A DNA stretch of 64,000 nucleotides from Mayamaea pseudoterrestris (lineage: Eukaryota; Bacillariophyta; Bacillariophyceae; Sellaphorales; Sellaphoraceae). Shown here in pieces: positions 10,121 to 21,861 of the stretch (the stretch's first letter is position 1; each line of letters starts with the position of its first letter). The notes under the pieces are model-generated. The model was not told where the DNA came from, searched no databases, and saw only the letters and a list, made by a program, of their open reading frames with translations. The translations under genes and the position numbers were made by a program. The DNA lies in contig BROI01000006.1 of the NCBI GenBank assembly GCA_027923505.1, positions 62,001-126,000 on the forward strand, given 5' to 3'.

Positions 10121-11984
10121 TTAGTGATGATGATGCTCTGCCTGCGCGGAAGTCACATTGGGCCATCGAGCACTCTCATCAACACTGCCATCATCAGCTC
10201 CCTCGAACTCGCGCGACAAATACTTTAAACCAAGCTTACGCGAGACCAGCTGCGCCAAGACACAAACAAGACCAATAATGGCTAGGTTCGCGGGATCCAC
10301 CACCCATAAACCAAGAGTCGCAGTAAACGCAAGCAAACCAGCGCGAAGAGAAAGAAGTAACACTCCACGAACGTTAACGTGTCTCGACTTGCGACATACA
10401 CACCGACCCTTACTTTCGCCCAAACCAATATGAGCAAGAATCATTGTATCCAAGCAAAAGAATATCACTGCCAACGACCCTGCGAAGAGGTTTGCATTCT
10501 GTTGACGGCGAACGTCAGGATCTCCAACCATGATTGTTTCAGACAACAGCCGCGTTTCTTCAGTGGATTGATGCAATTCGTCCAGCAGAAACGTTGTAAA
10601 GGTAGCGCCAAATGATACCAGTGCAAAGGAATATATAATGTGCAGATTGGACCATAAAATGCCTGCATCCTTGGATCGTCGAAGCGCATGGTCATTGACC
10701 GCGTCTCGTGGCAAAGACATGAAGTGAAGGTACTGCAGCAACACCACCATCAATAGCCCGCAGTAAAAGATGCGGTAGAACCAGCTTGACTGATCGCTCA
10801 CGTAGACAATGAGAATGCTGAAAATGGACTCGCCAAGCATGAGCATGACCCATTCGCCGTTGCGATGCACCGTAAATCCAACGTTGAGTGGAATTGTTCT
10901 GATGAAAATAGGTGAGATAGGATCAACAGAGTAAGAACGTGTCCAGGACTTGGCGCCAACATGTCTCAAGGCGGCACTATGTTACATACAATTCCTTGTG
11001 ACGGCCACCAGATGGAAAGAAGAAGAGAATATGAATATTCTGCACAATGTGCTGCGCCAGAAACCCACAGAGCACCAGAATGATGGCAAGATCGTCCTTA
11101 ATTGTAATTGCTTCTTCCACCAGCAGCCGATGGCTGCTGCTTGCGTTTGAGTCGATCATGTTCCACGCAACCATCGCCGCGGCAAGGTAAAACACCAATC
11201 CAATGCACGTGTTGCGCGAGGCGCTCATCGCCACATGCCGCATTTGCTTGACTTGTCCAACCCCCAAGACATAAATCTCCAAGTAGCGAGCCAAGTTCAA
11301 GACCCGCTCCAAGACGAGCGCCAGACAAAAGACGAACAATCGCCTTTGCCCAATCAGTTCATCAATGGGTCGAATGTTCAACACGGCAGTCGCCACCATC
11401 AAAAAGAGCGACACCTGCGCCAAGCGATGAAAGACGTCGTCTCCTTGATAGACGAATCGACAATCGTACATTAGCTTCTCGTTCCAAACGTTCATCAACG
11501 CAAAAAACGTCGCCATGGCGTACAAGAGTCCTCGGCCCGTCGGAGTGACATTCAAAATGTTACTGACATTGAACGTTGCTCCAACATAAAACAAGTCGAA
11601 AAAGACGTCTCCCCAATCCACGCGCGGCAGTACTTGGGTTTCGTTCCAGGTTTGCCGCTGCTGCGGCTTCGAGTACAGCAGCAAGAGGGACGGACGATAG
11701 GAAACGTCGTACGGGGCAGCGTCGAGACTGGCCCGACGCATCATGGCGGCGGTGTAATTGCGAGCAGTGGTCACTGCAGGAGAAGATGAGTCTGCATTAT
11801 TTGGTGTTGATGCAGCAGCGTCTTTTTCGGCTTGGTTGGTAAAATTGTCTGGATCAGAGTCGTAATGCTTTGGTCCCTTATCTTCATAATCGCTACCGGT
11901 GGCTTCCTGCTCCTTGATGACAGAGATAGGATCCGTATCCGTTACCTCATGTTCGAGGAAAGAATCTTGGTGCTCCTCGGCCAT
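10121..11984 (-). CDS. LtrA-family (low temperature requirement A) membrane protein (copy A)
   Basis: Two exons, 11,984-10,990 and 10,898-10,121, flank a 91-base intron with a strong donor GTATGT (phase 2) and encode about 590 residues. The first 110 residues are acidic and polar. A conserved entry LPRVDWGDVFFDLFYVGATF marks the LtrA domain, followed by many hydrophobic helices including LMLGESIFSILIVYV. LtrA was named in Listeria for growth in the cold; its biochemical role is unknown. The tail ends in four histidines, which also occur in copy B. The intron shows it is a true nuclear gene of this organism, although the family is mainly bacterial, so an old transfer is possible. Confidence 0.8.
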
Positions 11985-12566
11985 GACTACTTCTCAAATA
12001 AGAAGCTTCGGACCGCCGCGATGTGCAAGTAAATATATTGATACAAGCAGGACACTCTATGCAGCAGTTTAAAAGCTTTCTTGGATCATTGGCAGCCTCA
12101 ATGTTCGTCCAAGGATACGCTTGACACGCCAGTTTCGAGTGCCATGGTCGAGGCGGGCGGACCTTTTTCGAACCATGAGTCACGCTCCGACGAATCAAAG
12201 CGCCGCTTCGTTCAAAGAGGTGCGTCAGCATCATGACGATCCTCCTTTCGACTTATGCCACTTCAATTTTCCCACGAGTTACTTAATCAACTTGCTTGAA
12301 CCATTTGAAAATGCCAGCGTCGCCTGCGTCATTCGACTTATGGGGCAGCTGCAGAGTGCGAGAGTGTGTGCGACGAGATCTTTCACACCTTCTCGTCGAC
12401 TCGAGCGGCACAATACACTGCGGCGAAAAGACTTTCGTTAGTGATCCTAACGCTGCAAGTGTAACTGCTGTCTGCAAGAGTCACGAGAGAGAGAGTGTCA
12501 AGAGTCCTATCCCTTGTCATCGTGGCGTTCGTAGTATTTACGAATAAGCGCAACGAAAGTAGCATC
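11985..12566. other. Divergent intergenic region between LtrA-like and PX-AGC kinase
   Basis: 582 bases separate two head-to-head genes. Several stretches (about 12,040-12,110 and 12,170-12,240) match copy B closely, yet short frames there change amino acids freely, so coding is unlikely. A shared promoter or 5' leader is the simplest reading. No RNA gene is seen. Confidence 0.5.
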
Positions 12567-14968
12567 ATGACCATGATGCAGCATCCTTCGGTGAGTGAAC
12601 GCAGCAGCAGCAGCGTCGGCGAAACTATTTTAGAGCCTCGTACCAAGTGTGCTGCCGCGCCAAACCTACTGTAAAGCCTGGCTGCAAGTCTTGAACAGAT
12701 GATGCAGTCATCATGCTGGTTCCACTATATGGAATAATTTTATAGTCACTCGCAACGCGATGTCCGTTGAGTGTCTTGTTCTTCAAGCTTTCGCTGGCTC
12801 ACCTCTACGTCTCTTTCATCTCATTCATTCCTCCACCATAATATAAATCATGCATGCATCAGTCAACGACGCCACTGGACTTTACCGTCTCCATTGTCGC
12901 CTGCGGACCTCTCTGCCACAACAACATGGTGTACGCGATTGGAGTCGTGCAACCCGTTCAGTCTTGGACCGTCCTGCGCAGCCACGACGACTTTGTGGCG
13001 CTGTCGCAGAGTTTGTGTGACAGACATGACGCTTGTCCGAGTGTCACGCAACTAGTGGCGGGGCTTCATAATGGAGGAAATACTCTTGGAGGCAGCAACC
13101 ATAACAACAACTCGATCATCATGACGCCGGAACACATTACACACATTCGCAACACGGTCCAGGAGTGGTTGACCAACATTTTACTCCATGACCCGTTATC
13201 GCGGTCGCTATCATCGATGCGCGACTTTTTGACGCTCGGGGCCAACATTATACTGCCAATGTACGAGGGAGTCGTTTGGACGCAGTTTCCCAACATGGCG
13301 CCGCAAGGCAGTAGTCATTATCACGTGTCCAACTCGACGACCTGCATCAACGCGTCACCAAGCAACAACAACAAGAATACATCAGCATGCGCCAGCGTCG
13401 ACGACATGGAAATGGACATTATGTTCAGCAGCAACAACGGCGACGACGACGCGGCGCGTCACGGCGACATTGACGATGACTTACAAGAAGACTACGTTTT
13501 ATGCAGCAGCGAGCGCTACAAGCCCACGGCGGAAGCCGTCACGGACGAGGATGAGCTGGACATGATGCAGGGTGACATTGAAATGGTCGAAGACATTGGC
13601 TCGCTGGCGCAAAGCATGGGCGCCTCGCATTTGGGACGATCGCTGCAGCTGCAGGCGGAAATGACGAATCGCAATAATAGTAACAACGTCGTGACGAATA
13701 ATCGTCTACCACCACCAGCACCACCACGTCAAGGATTGAACATTCGTGGATCACCCTTGTTGGATTCGTCCAGCAAGCAGGTTGCGGCAGGCGGCTTGGG
13801 CGGCGCCATGGCGCAGGCCGCCTCCAACGGCGCGTTTACGCGCAGCACCATGGAGTCGGCCGCCTCACTCGACTCGTTCAAAATGATTCGCGTCATTGGC
13901 AAGGGATCCTTCGGAAAGGTCTTTTTGGTGCGTGAGCACAAGACGAATACCATTTATGCGCTCAAGGTGCTGCGCAAGGACAATATTATCAAGCGCAACC
14001 AGGTGGAGCATACCAAGACGGAGCGAAGTGTGTTGGGTTATGTGCAGCATCCGTTTATTGTGGGAATGAACATGGCGTTTCAGTCCAAGGACAAGTTGTA
14101 CTTTGTGTTGGACTATTGCGCCGGTGGTGAATTGTTCTTTCACTTGGGCAAGGAGGGCAAGTTTCAGGAAGCGAGGACGAGGTTTTATGCGGCTGAAATC
14201 ATTTTGGCAATTAGCTACGTTCATAGCCTTGACATTATATACCGCGATTTGAAGGTACGTGGAGCTGCAGCAATAATGGAAGAGTTGTACGATCAGTCGT
14301 ATGTTGGCTAATCTCGCTTTTATTCCGTTTCCCAGCCGGAGAATGTTCTACTTGATAGCCAGGGCCATATCCGTCTTACTGATTTCGGCTTGAGCAAAGA
14401 GGGAATCAGTAACAGCTCCAGCGGAGCCAACAGCTTTTGCGGCACACCCGAATACCTTGCGCCGGAGATCCTCAATCGCCAGGGACACGGACGAGCGGTG
14501 GATTGGTGGAGCCTTGGAGCGCTACTTTACGAAATGCTTACTGGACTACCTCCATTTTACTGCCAAGATCGCGAGCGATTGTTTGAAAAGATTCGCAAGA
14601 GCGAGCTCACGTACCCGCTGGCGCTTTCGCGGCCATCCGTAAACCTGCTAAAGGGTCTCCTCACAAAGGATCCCACCATTCGACTTGGAAGTGGGCCGAC
14701 GGATGCAGATGAAATTAAGCCTCATGAGTTCTTTGCGCCCATTAACTGGGACAAGCTCATGAAGGGTGATATTACCCCACCCTGGGTTCCTAACATTCAA
14801 GGCAGCACCGATACCAGCCTATTTGACAAGGAGTTTACGCAAATGCCCGTCTTTTCGCCACATTCCATGCAGCGAGTCCACGGTTTTGGAGCAACACCCA
14901 AGGAGAATCATTTTGAAGGCTTTACCTTTACCGATCGCATCCTACACGGCCAAGCTGGTGCCCATTGA
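12567..14968 (+). CDS. PX-domain AGC-type protein kinase (copy A)
   Basis: Three exons: 12,567-12,590 (MTMMQHPS, donor TCG|GTGAGT), 12,863-14,254 and 14,336-14,968; about 682 residues. The N-terminal part reads as a PX-like phosphoinositide-binding domain (about residues 10-150). A linker at 190-290 is acidic and Asn-rich. The kinase domain starts near 345 (IGKGSFGKVFLV, then YALKVLRKDN), with YRDLKPENVLL split by intron 2, DFG and the AGC activation loop FCGTPEYLAPE. The tail HFEGFTFTD resembles an AGC hydrophobic motif. The layout recalls SGK3, which senses PI3P on endosomes; this role is inferred. The tiny first exon is chosen because copy B has no in-frame ATG at the start of exon 2. Confidence 0.85.
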
Positions 14969-15222
14969 GTCGCCAGATAAGACTGGACAATTTAAGTGTT
15001 TTTATGCGTGCAAGGTCTTGCACGAAACTGTGACTGTAATTTACGAAATGAAACGGAAGGAGCGATGCATGAATGAATGGATTCCCGTTTTCTACATAAT
15101 GCTCCAAGAGCTGGATGGAATATATTTGCAATGTGCCTCAATAGTTAAACTGCATGCGCTGCAATTAATTTCGTTAGACGATTTTCATCTGGATCGAACA
15201 TGTTTTTACAGGATGCGATTGT

Positions 15223-16122
15223 TTACGACTGCGTCCGCCGACACTCATAGCTCCGAAAGAGACCAGCAGCATACAGCCGAGTACTTGGTACCTCCAGACT
15301 TGACTCGCGCAGCATGGCGTCTACATCTTGATTGTACACGCATCCCTTGCCACCAATGGCAGCAGCATCCGCCGTTGCATCCTGGTACAAGCCCAGCAAC
15401 GCATTATTGGATCGACTATTCTCCAGCAGTAAAACCTTTCCTTGCGGCTTGACAACTTTGGATATTTGCTCCAAGCACTGGCGGGCGCCTTGGCTGCCCA
15501 TGACGCAGAGCGAAAATGTATCAATGACAGTGTCAAAGGAAGCTTCTCCAAATGCCTTGACCAATTCGCTAGTAGCATCCGCCTTGATGAATGTCACTGG
15601 AATGTTTCGTAGTTGCGGCAATGATTCGACTCGAGCACGCGCCGCTTGCAGCATGTTGCTCGAAACGTCAACAAGCGTCAGGCTCGTCACAGCCGATGCA
15701 TCATAGTAGCCGAGGTTGAGTCCAGTTCCGACTCCAATTTCCATAACCTTGCCTCGAGCTTGCTTTAGCAACTGGATGCGCGCTTGGTCAATGCCCAAGA
15801 ATGAGGCTGCCGATCCGCCGTCGAGGACATCGTACTCGGAGGCGTATGTATCGTAATCGGTTTCCGCTTGCTTGGGAGTAAGAGCCATGCTCTTATGAGG
15901 TATTGAAAAACCTGATAGCAAGATCGGAGCAGATTTCTGAAAAAATTGACGGCGATTATCTGCAGCAATACTATTTGAGGGGCCATCGGCGATCCTCGGG
16001 TGATACTTTTCATGTCTTCTCGCTTGCACTGAAAAAGCATAAGATGAAAATGCAAGGCAAGGCGTCAATAATATGAAAGTCAGAGCGGTAAGATACGATG
16101 TCCTACGTATAGTTGATCGCAT
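15223..16122 (-). CDS. Class I SAM-dependent methyltransferase, probably plastid-targeted (copy A)
   Basis: A single exon of 299 residues. The start MRSTIRRTSYLTALTFILLT is a signal peptide ending near CLAFSSYAF, a likely plastid presequence motif in this lineage, followed by a basic Arg/His-rich stretch. The domain from about 90 onward has the UbiE/menG-type order: DYDTYASEYDVLDGG, motif I VMEIGVGTGLNL, motif II LTLVDVSSNML, and VIDTFSLCVM. Such enzymes methylate small molecules such as quinones or lipids; the substrate is not readable. It is tail-to-tail with the kinase and head-to-head with the BTB gene (224 bases). Confidence 0.75.
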   Translation of the reverse strand: MRSTIRRTSYLTALTFILLTPCLAFSSYAFSVQARRHEKYHPRIADGPSNSIAADNRRQFFQKSAPILLSGFSIPHKSMALTPKQAETDYDTYASEYDVLDGGSAASFLGIDQARIQLLKQARGKVMEIGVGTGLNLGYYDASAVTSLTLVDVSSNMLQAARARVESLPQLRNIPVTFIKADATSELVKAFGEASFDTVIDTFSLCVMGSQGARQCLEQISKVVKPQGKVLLLENSRSNNALLGLYQDATADAAAIGGKGCVYNQDVDAMLRESSLEVPSTRLYAAGLFRSYECRRTQS

Positions 16123-16346
16123 GTTTGACGGCTCTTTTCTGGACGGTCGAAGGGCTGCGTGACATCGGTTTCTTCGTCATGGTCACAAATTCGTCGCGGC
16201 GCCCGCGCCGGCGCGGATAATGAGTTGCGCTGCGACGCTCGCAGCCTTGCCAGAGAAAATCAGGTGCGAAAGCATACAGTAAGCTTTAACAGCCAAACAA
16301 AACACCACCTGTCAAAGTCATCAAAAGTTTTACCGCATAACATACA

Positions 16347-16462
16347 ATGTCTAATCAAGAGGGATTAATGGCGATTGATGAGGAAGACGCTACAACTGAA
16401 CCGGTTTTCGCCGACCATCGTGATTCAGCACCAAACGAAATTGAAGTTGTTGGAGCAGGCAC
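16347..16462 (+). pseudogene. BTB-gene 5' fragment (copy A)
   Basis: The first 38 codons (MSNQEGLMAIDEEDATTEPV) of the BTB gene that is complete, though interrupted, in copy B. The frame runs straight into a copia LTR at 16,463 and nothing of the BTB domain follows on the right, so this copy is a 5' stub. The insertion point is the same nucleotide as in copy B. Confidence 0.8.
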
Positions 16463-19400
16463 TGCTGAGATTACTCAAATGTACTTGTAATTTACGATAT
16501 AAACCTCTCTATTCGCTTGCAAAGATCCGCTATAGTGAGCTTATTTATCTAAGCGACCGCCGTAACTCTTATCTTGACCTCCAAGAGTGTCTCCGAGAAT
16601 CTCTATAGCTAACTGTCCTGTTTCATTGCAACGCGGCCAGTCGATCCCGCATCTTTACCAATCCTTTTTTTAGACCAGTCTGAGGATCACCTGTTTAATC
16701 ACTGATTCTCAGCACTCTCCTCTGATCCGATAACTTAAGTACTCTATAATCGCCAAACAAACGTCTTGTGAAGCACCTTCGCCAGATTACTTTGTAAAGA
16801 TATCGGCCTGGAAATTGATAAGTCGGTTCCCAATGTCTATAATCTTTTCTCCTTCTAACTCTCGAAGGAAATAATATCGCACGTATGACACGCTAACGTC
16901 GACCAATTGTTCGTTAGATCAAACGCGCCCTTATTATACTCCTAAACTTTCTGCATTGGGGCTCGACTTATGTCGTCGGCTCAGTAATGCTTATGGCTCC
17001 AACAGCTGCTATGCCTCCGTTCGTCATCTCCACTAACTCTCCGCCTCCGTGGCGGCAGCGTGACAAAGTCTTGCATCTTTGTTGTGAACCGGAGGTGGCG
17101 CGTACTCTAGAAACGTGCTGTAGCCTCTGGACAACTTCTTGTGTCTGGATCGACGGCGTATGATGAGTCCGTAATCACTTTCAATCTGAACTTAAGCGGT
17201 GGCCGCCATCCCATTCCTCGATAGGCGAGGGCGAGTCCCGCTCCGGAGTCCTGCGTTAAATGGCGCATGATGATTCGATGGTTGCTTTCTGCCTGCGCTT
17301 CAGACAGATCCTGTAGGCATGCCCGCAGCACGTCTCTAACAGCGTTGTATCTCTGAGTCTCGAGCCTCTTTTAATCCAGTGCATGAACAATGCCAAACGC
17401 GGCTGCAGCTGAAATGATATCCTGCGCTCCAACGATTGTTTGTAGCTCTTTCTTTGCTACGGTGACAGGAGCCACCTCCTCCTCATCGAGCTCATCGGGT
17501 ATATTAGTTCGTCTTTGAATCTTTTGAATTGCGACTGGTTGAGTTATCTTCAGCCAATCATGCCCTTGTTGATGCTGGTCTTGCAGCGATGTGCTCTTCA
17601 ACTCAACCAATGTCCTCATAGTCGAGTTAAATCATGATTGTTCTTCGCTGTATGATGATATCCTTTCCGGCCCAAACAAGCGAGTCATCCATGGCTCAAA
17701 CCAAAGATGTAATCCTTAATTAAGCCCCATTGATAATGAGGCATGGATAAACGCTCCTTCCGTATCCTTGGTTGTCGAACGCTCGATAACGCACCAAATA
17801 GAAACGATGCGCTTGTATCAATCATTTGCTCAGCATGTGCTTCTGCACGCTGTCTATAAGCACCTTTATAATCTTTTGAATCCTTGGTATCTTAATGTAA
17901 ATCTTTTCGTAGTTTTGAACTTGCCTTGCAAGAATGCTCTGCGTCGACAATGTCGCAGCGTCTAGCGATGCCATCAACGTAATACCAACACCGTGCGCGT
18001 GGGTCGATAGTTACGACAGGCGCCCGACACGACTTGGGATCGTAATGGGCTCCTTGATCTGCTGGAATCCCCTGACCGCCATTCCTTGCTCGCGCTGTTC
18101 CGTTTGCCTTTTGCTTCATTGCCCCATGTCGTGTCGATCAACCGTTCCTTTAAAAATACTGACGGCCAGTTTCTTCCAAACATTTGTGCCGGAAACATTG
18201 ATCATGCTGGTAATCAACATACTCTGCCATTCAGCGACTGGTCCCGCCGCCCATTGCCTGCTGAACTTCATTATCGCCAGCTCTGATGTATGCCAATGCC
18301 ATCGTAATCCACCTGCGCCGCGTAACCGTCGCCAGCGCGGCGTACTTTTCGCCTTCCTCCATCTCCTCGATGATTTGCGCGTTGGCGTAAAAACACGATC
18401 CCGCATCATGTAGCGCTGTTGCAGTGCCAGCTGATCATGGCGTTACTTGCTCGATAATGTCGCAGTGGCCCACAACGCCGGATCGAGTGTGTTCTTCCTT
18501 CCCATGTCGAAAATCTTTGCTTGACCTTTCGCTCGTTTGCTGATGCCACGTTGTCAACGTCACCGTTGACACTCTCCTCTTCCTCACTGTCGCTGACAGC
18601 CGTCCGTGATGCCACCTCTTGGGGTATCTTCGATGCATATTCCTTCTCCTTTTCGGCTTCTCCTTGATGTTTCTTGCGATACCACTTGTTTAGGAACATT
18701 ACATCTCTAACCTCTGCAGCTCTATTAGATTCCAAACTTGATGACGTCTCCCTCATTGGTGCATCCGGAAAGCCCTACCCAACATCCCCTTTGTCAGAAT
18801 TCCATTCAGTTCTGACACCTTTCGTCAGCACGCACATATAAGCCCCAACACTTACTCATGTACTTAACAAAGCGTGGAATCTTTTTCGCCAAAAGTGCTC
18901 ATAAGCGTGTTTCATTTCCCCATTCAACTCGACCATGGTGAGTCCATCCAACTTGCTAGCATGCTTTACTAGCCTTGCAAAGAACTTCTGCCTCTGCTTC
19001 TCTGGTGCGTTTGCTCTGCATGCTGTAGCTCTTGGCGCCCAGCAGTGTGCGCCCAGCAGGGCTCTGCCTTGGTTCTGTTGCGGCGTGTTTGTCCATTCAA
19101 TGCGCTTGACAGTCCCTCTGCCTTGGCTTGCCTGCTTAAGACTCTTGTTCGCCAGCGTTATCCATCCTTAGAAACTCAACCTCCTTCCTTTGTGCTTCCA
19201 TTCTCTACTCTCATAGCCGAGGTTTCAGGTTGGGTTCCACCATTGGATCTCTTTTGGTTGCGAAGAAGTGACAACTTTGAATCCTGTCAGCATAAATTCA
19301 CGCGATATCGACCGTTCAACTTGCCTGGCAGATTCTTGCATCTTATCCTTTAGCGTCGTCAAGTCAAGTAGATGCGTCGTCCTGTTAATCTTTGCCTTCT

Positions 19401-20412
19401 CGGCTGGCTCACTCAGCGATATCTTCAGCGCTTTTAGCCATCTACGCCGCAAAGACGCATGGATTCATCTTTCAGGTGTGTCCATCCTAAGTGCTTCGCT
19501 GCCGCTCGATCGCTCTTCTTTGCCCATGTGGCCAAACTCTTCATGCACTGTGGTGAAAGCTTGAGCTCTGTTTGTTTGCCCGACTATTGCTTATTCTGCC
19601 GTGTGGCGTCTTTTATTACGCATATCGTGAAGACTCAAGCTGCCGAGCTTGTACCGTCATCGAAGACTAACTTGCGCTTTCCTTTGTAACCAGTCATCTA
19701 TTGACTGCTTCAGCGTCAACCTGCTATCATCTTTTCGGCTGGGCCAGGGTTGCCGACGAGCTACGACCAGTAACTGACCGATCTATGACGAGTTTCAAAC
19801 ATTCTGTACAGTCCATATCACGATTGTGCCTCGCGGCGCTTAGCAAGCTGGGATATCGTATTCACTGTTCCCCGACTTTACGATCTTAATAAAGCCTGGC
19901 TTGTTGCTCTGCCCGCCATCTCTTGATAGCTGCTGACTTCGTTATGGCGCTCGTGCACCCGTTGTCGGCAAACCACAACTGCGTCTGTCCGACCTCCGCG
20001 CGGCGCGCCCGTTCATATTGAAAAATTCGTCGTCACAAGTGACGTTGCCGACTCATTCTTCTTCTCCAGATCTTCTTTGAACCAAGCGGGAGACGCGACG
20101 TTATAAAGTTGAAAACGGTATTCTTTCTTTGTGCCCTTGCGCCGCATTCGTCTGCGTTCATGGAATCTTTTCTTCGACCTGCTTCTGTTTACCTCCGCCG
20201 CCGCCGCCGTTCCTTTATACTTTGGGCAGTCCTTCTTCTTGTGTTCCGTGCTGCCGCAAAGCCAACGCCATGGGGTTTCCGATCGACGATTGAGTAAAGA
20301 GGCTTGTTCATCTTCATCTTCATCGTCGTCTTCCTTGATGGCGCCTTTCGCCACTTGGAGGCGATATTCTGCCTCTACGCCTTCGCGTATCATTGCTTTG
20401 GTTAGCTCCTTG
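16463..20412 (-). mobile_element. Ty1/copia LTR retrotransposon fossil, truncated (copy A)
   Basis: One LTR (16,463-16,714, about 252 bases, starting TGCTGAG and ending CTCAGCA) is followed by an internal region in the order RNase H, reverse transcriptase, integrase, protease and part of gag, read on the minus strand. It is collinear with the element at 56,177-61,186 and clearly the same family. It is badly broken, with dozens of breaks, and lacks the gag-proximal end and second LTR, stopping abruptly near 20,412 against a TTL remnant. Apparent age is old by decay, but see the findings on consensus quality. Confidence 0.85.
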
Positions 20413-21800
20413 GCAGTTGTAGTGCACGCGTCATATTTCGCACTTGCACCTGGCCTGGGTTAACTTCAAGCAAGTACACTTGCCACTCTGTGTCAATGGC
20501 AAAGTCAAGTCCATAATGCTCGAAGCAATCTTCCATGGGCAGCTTACCAGCTCGTCTCGTATGCACGAAACAGTTCCGAGACAATGGCGTTTTTATGTCT
20601 AGCAGCACCTTGTCGGAACGTGAGCGGCGTCGTGTGTATATCTGCAGCATGTTTCGCCCGCATCAGCATTGTCAAGACTGCGTCGGATCCCCACTGATGC
20701 ACATTCCTTCTCTCGCAAAGTTGGGATCAATCTCTTGGTAAGCAGTATTGGTAATATGAGCAGTCAATTGATCAAAATTATTCTCCCGATGAGCAGTTCC
20801 GCTCATGAGGCAGGCAATCGTTGGAAAAGTAAACTTGCAGGGCGCCAACGGCGACAATGTAGCACGAATGTGGAACTTGCGTTTTGCGAACTCAAGGTTG
20901 AAATGTGGCGCTAGGCCTGGAAAGGCGGCAAACGCACTTCAGCTATATCAAGATCATCATATGCCAACATGAATTCGCCGTCTTGCATTCACGAATGTCC
21001 AGACTCACTCCAGCAAATGTCCACGATTTGTTCGTAAGCTTATGGACCAAGTATGCCTACGCCTTGTTCACCGTGCTTCCTTTGAGTATCAAACTGCTTC
21101 TTCGACCAGCCGGCTCATCAGTATTTTGCAGGTTCAAGCATTGCTCAAGAGTTGTCGCTGATTGATATTGTTTGATCCCCGAAGCCGACACTGGCGCCTG
21201 AGGAACTCGCCGTAGTTTGCGCCGTTTCAGTCTCCCAAACTGCCCACGTATCCAAGTATGACAGTCTCTGGCGCTACTGTTTCAAAACACTCATTGGATG
21301 CTTGGAAACATGTCGATTCAAATAGAGTGCGAGTTGCGCCTTGCGCGACAAGCCCACAGATTAGGTAGCTGCTCGCACGTACGCGTTTGCTGCCAGTGGA
21401 TGCGCTCATACTCGCTCACGAAAGTCACAGTCCATGGCAGCTCGACAGCTTCCATTCCTTCTCCGCACCAGGGTGTGACGTGAAAGTGGCGCGATGCGAG
21501 TGCGTGATGAATGATGGAACGAGTGTATGGTTCGTCAATGTCGAGGTAAATGCGATTGTGCCCGTCTGGCGTGTGACGTTGATTTCTCAGGACTGACTTT
21601 CATTTCCATTGGCAAGATTCAAGACGGAAAACTTGATGGTAGGCATCATTGCGGGAACGCGGATGATAGTTGCAAATGGCCGATTGCAATGCCATGGTGG
21701 AAATCATTGGTTTGGCATGACGGAACGTGTTCTGTTCCGGTGCGACATTCTGTACGCTTTTTCGTTTCGCTTTGGCGCAGCATCTCATCGTCGTCCATCA
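20413..21800 (-). pseudogene. Tubulin-tyrosine ligase-like (TTL) gene, frame-broken
   Basis: The minus strand carries TTL-family blocks spread over several frames: ELPWTVTFVSEYERIHW near 21,420, a split DIR-containing KFDIR-like block near 21,000, FDQLTAHITNTAYQEIDPNF near 20,770 and GLDFAIDTEWQVYLLEVNPG near 20,480. The order follows the family, which adds amino acids to tubulin or other proteins using ATP. The C-terminal end is cut off by the junction with copia gag. At least four frame changes are needed across 1.4 kb, while the conserved blocks themselves are well kept. It is either a recent pseudogene or a good gene in poor consensus. The N-terminal limit is approximate. Confidence 0.6.
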
Positions 21801-21861
21801 TATCTTGAACCGCTCATCCCTTTGAGCGACTCCAAGCTGACGAAACAGAGCAGGTCTTAAT

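Larger units (their letters stand above)
1..16462. repeat. Segmental duplication, copy A
   Basis: This block aligns in order and orientation with 39,694-56,176. Nine genes plus the ends of two more are shared, with introns at the same positions. Exons are very similar, while introns and intergenic DNA carry many substitutions and indels. Both copies keep open frames, so both look functional. The left edge lies outside the window, because the F-box/ARM gene is already in progress at base 1. The right edge of continuous similarity runs on through a copia fossil and stops near 20,412. Confidence 0.95.

Noticed and set aside
10121-11984. LtrA gene as bacterial contamination
   Set aside because: A phase-2 spliceosomal intron with GTATGT donor lies inside it and it is embedded in a eukaryotic gene block in both copies.
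12121-12441. A short plus-strand frame conserved at its start (MSHAPTNQSAASFKEV)
   Set aside because: It accumulates many replacement changes and has different starts and ends in the two copies, as expected for a conserved leader rather than a gene.
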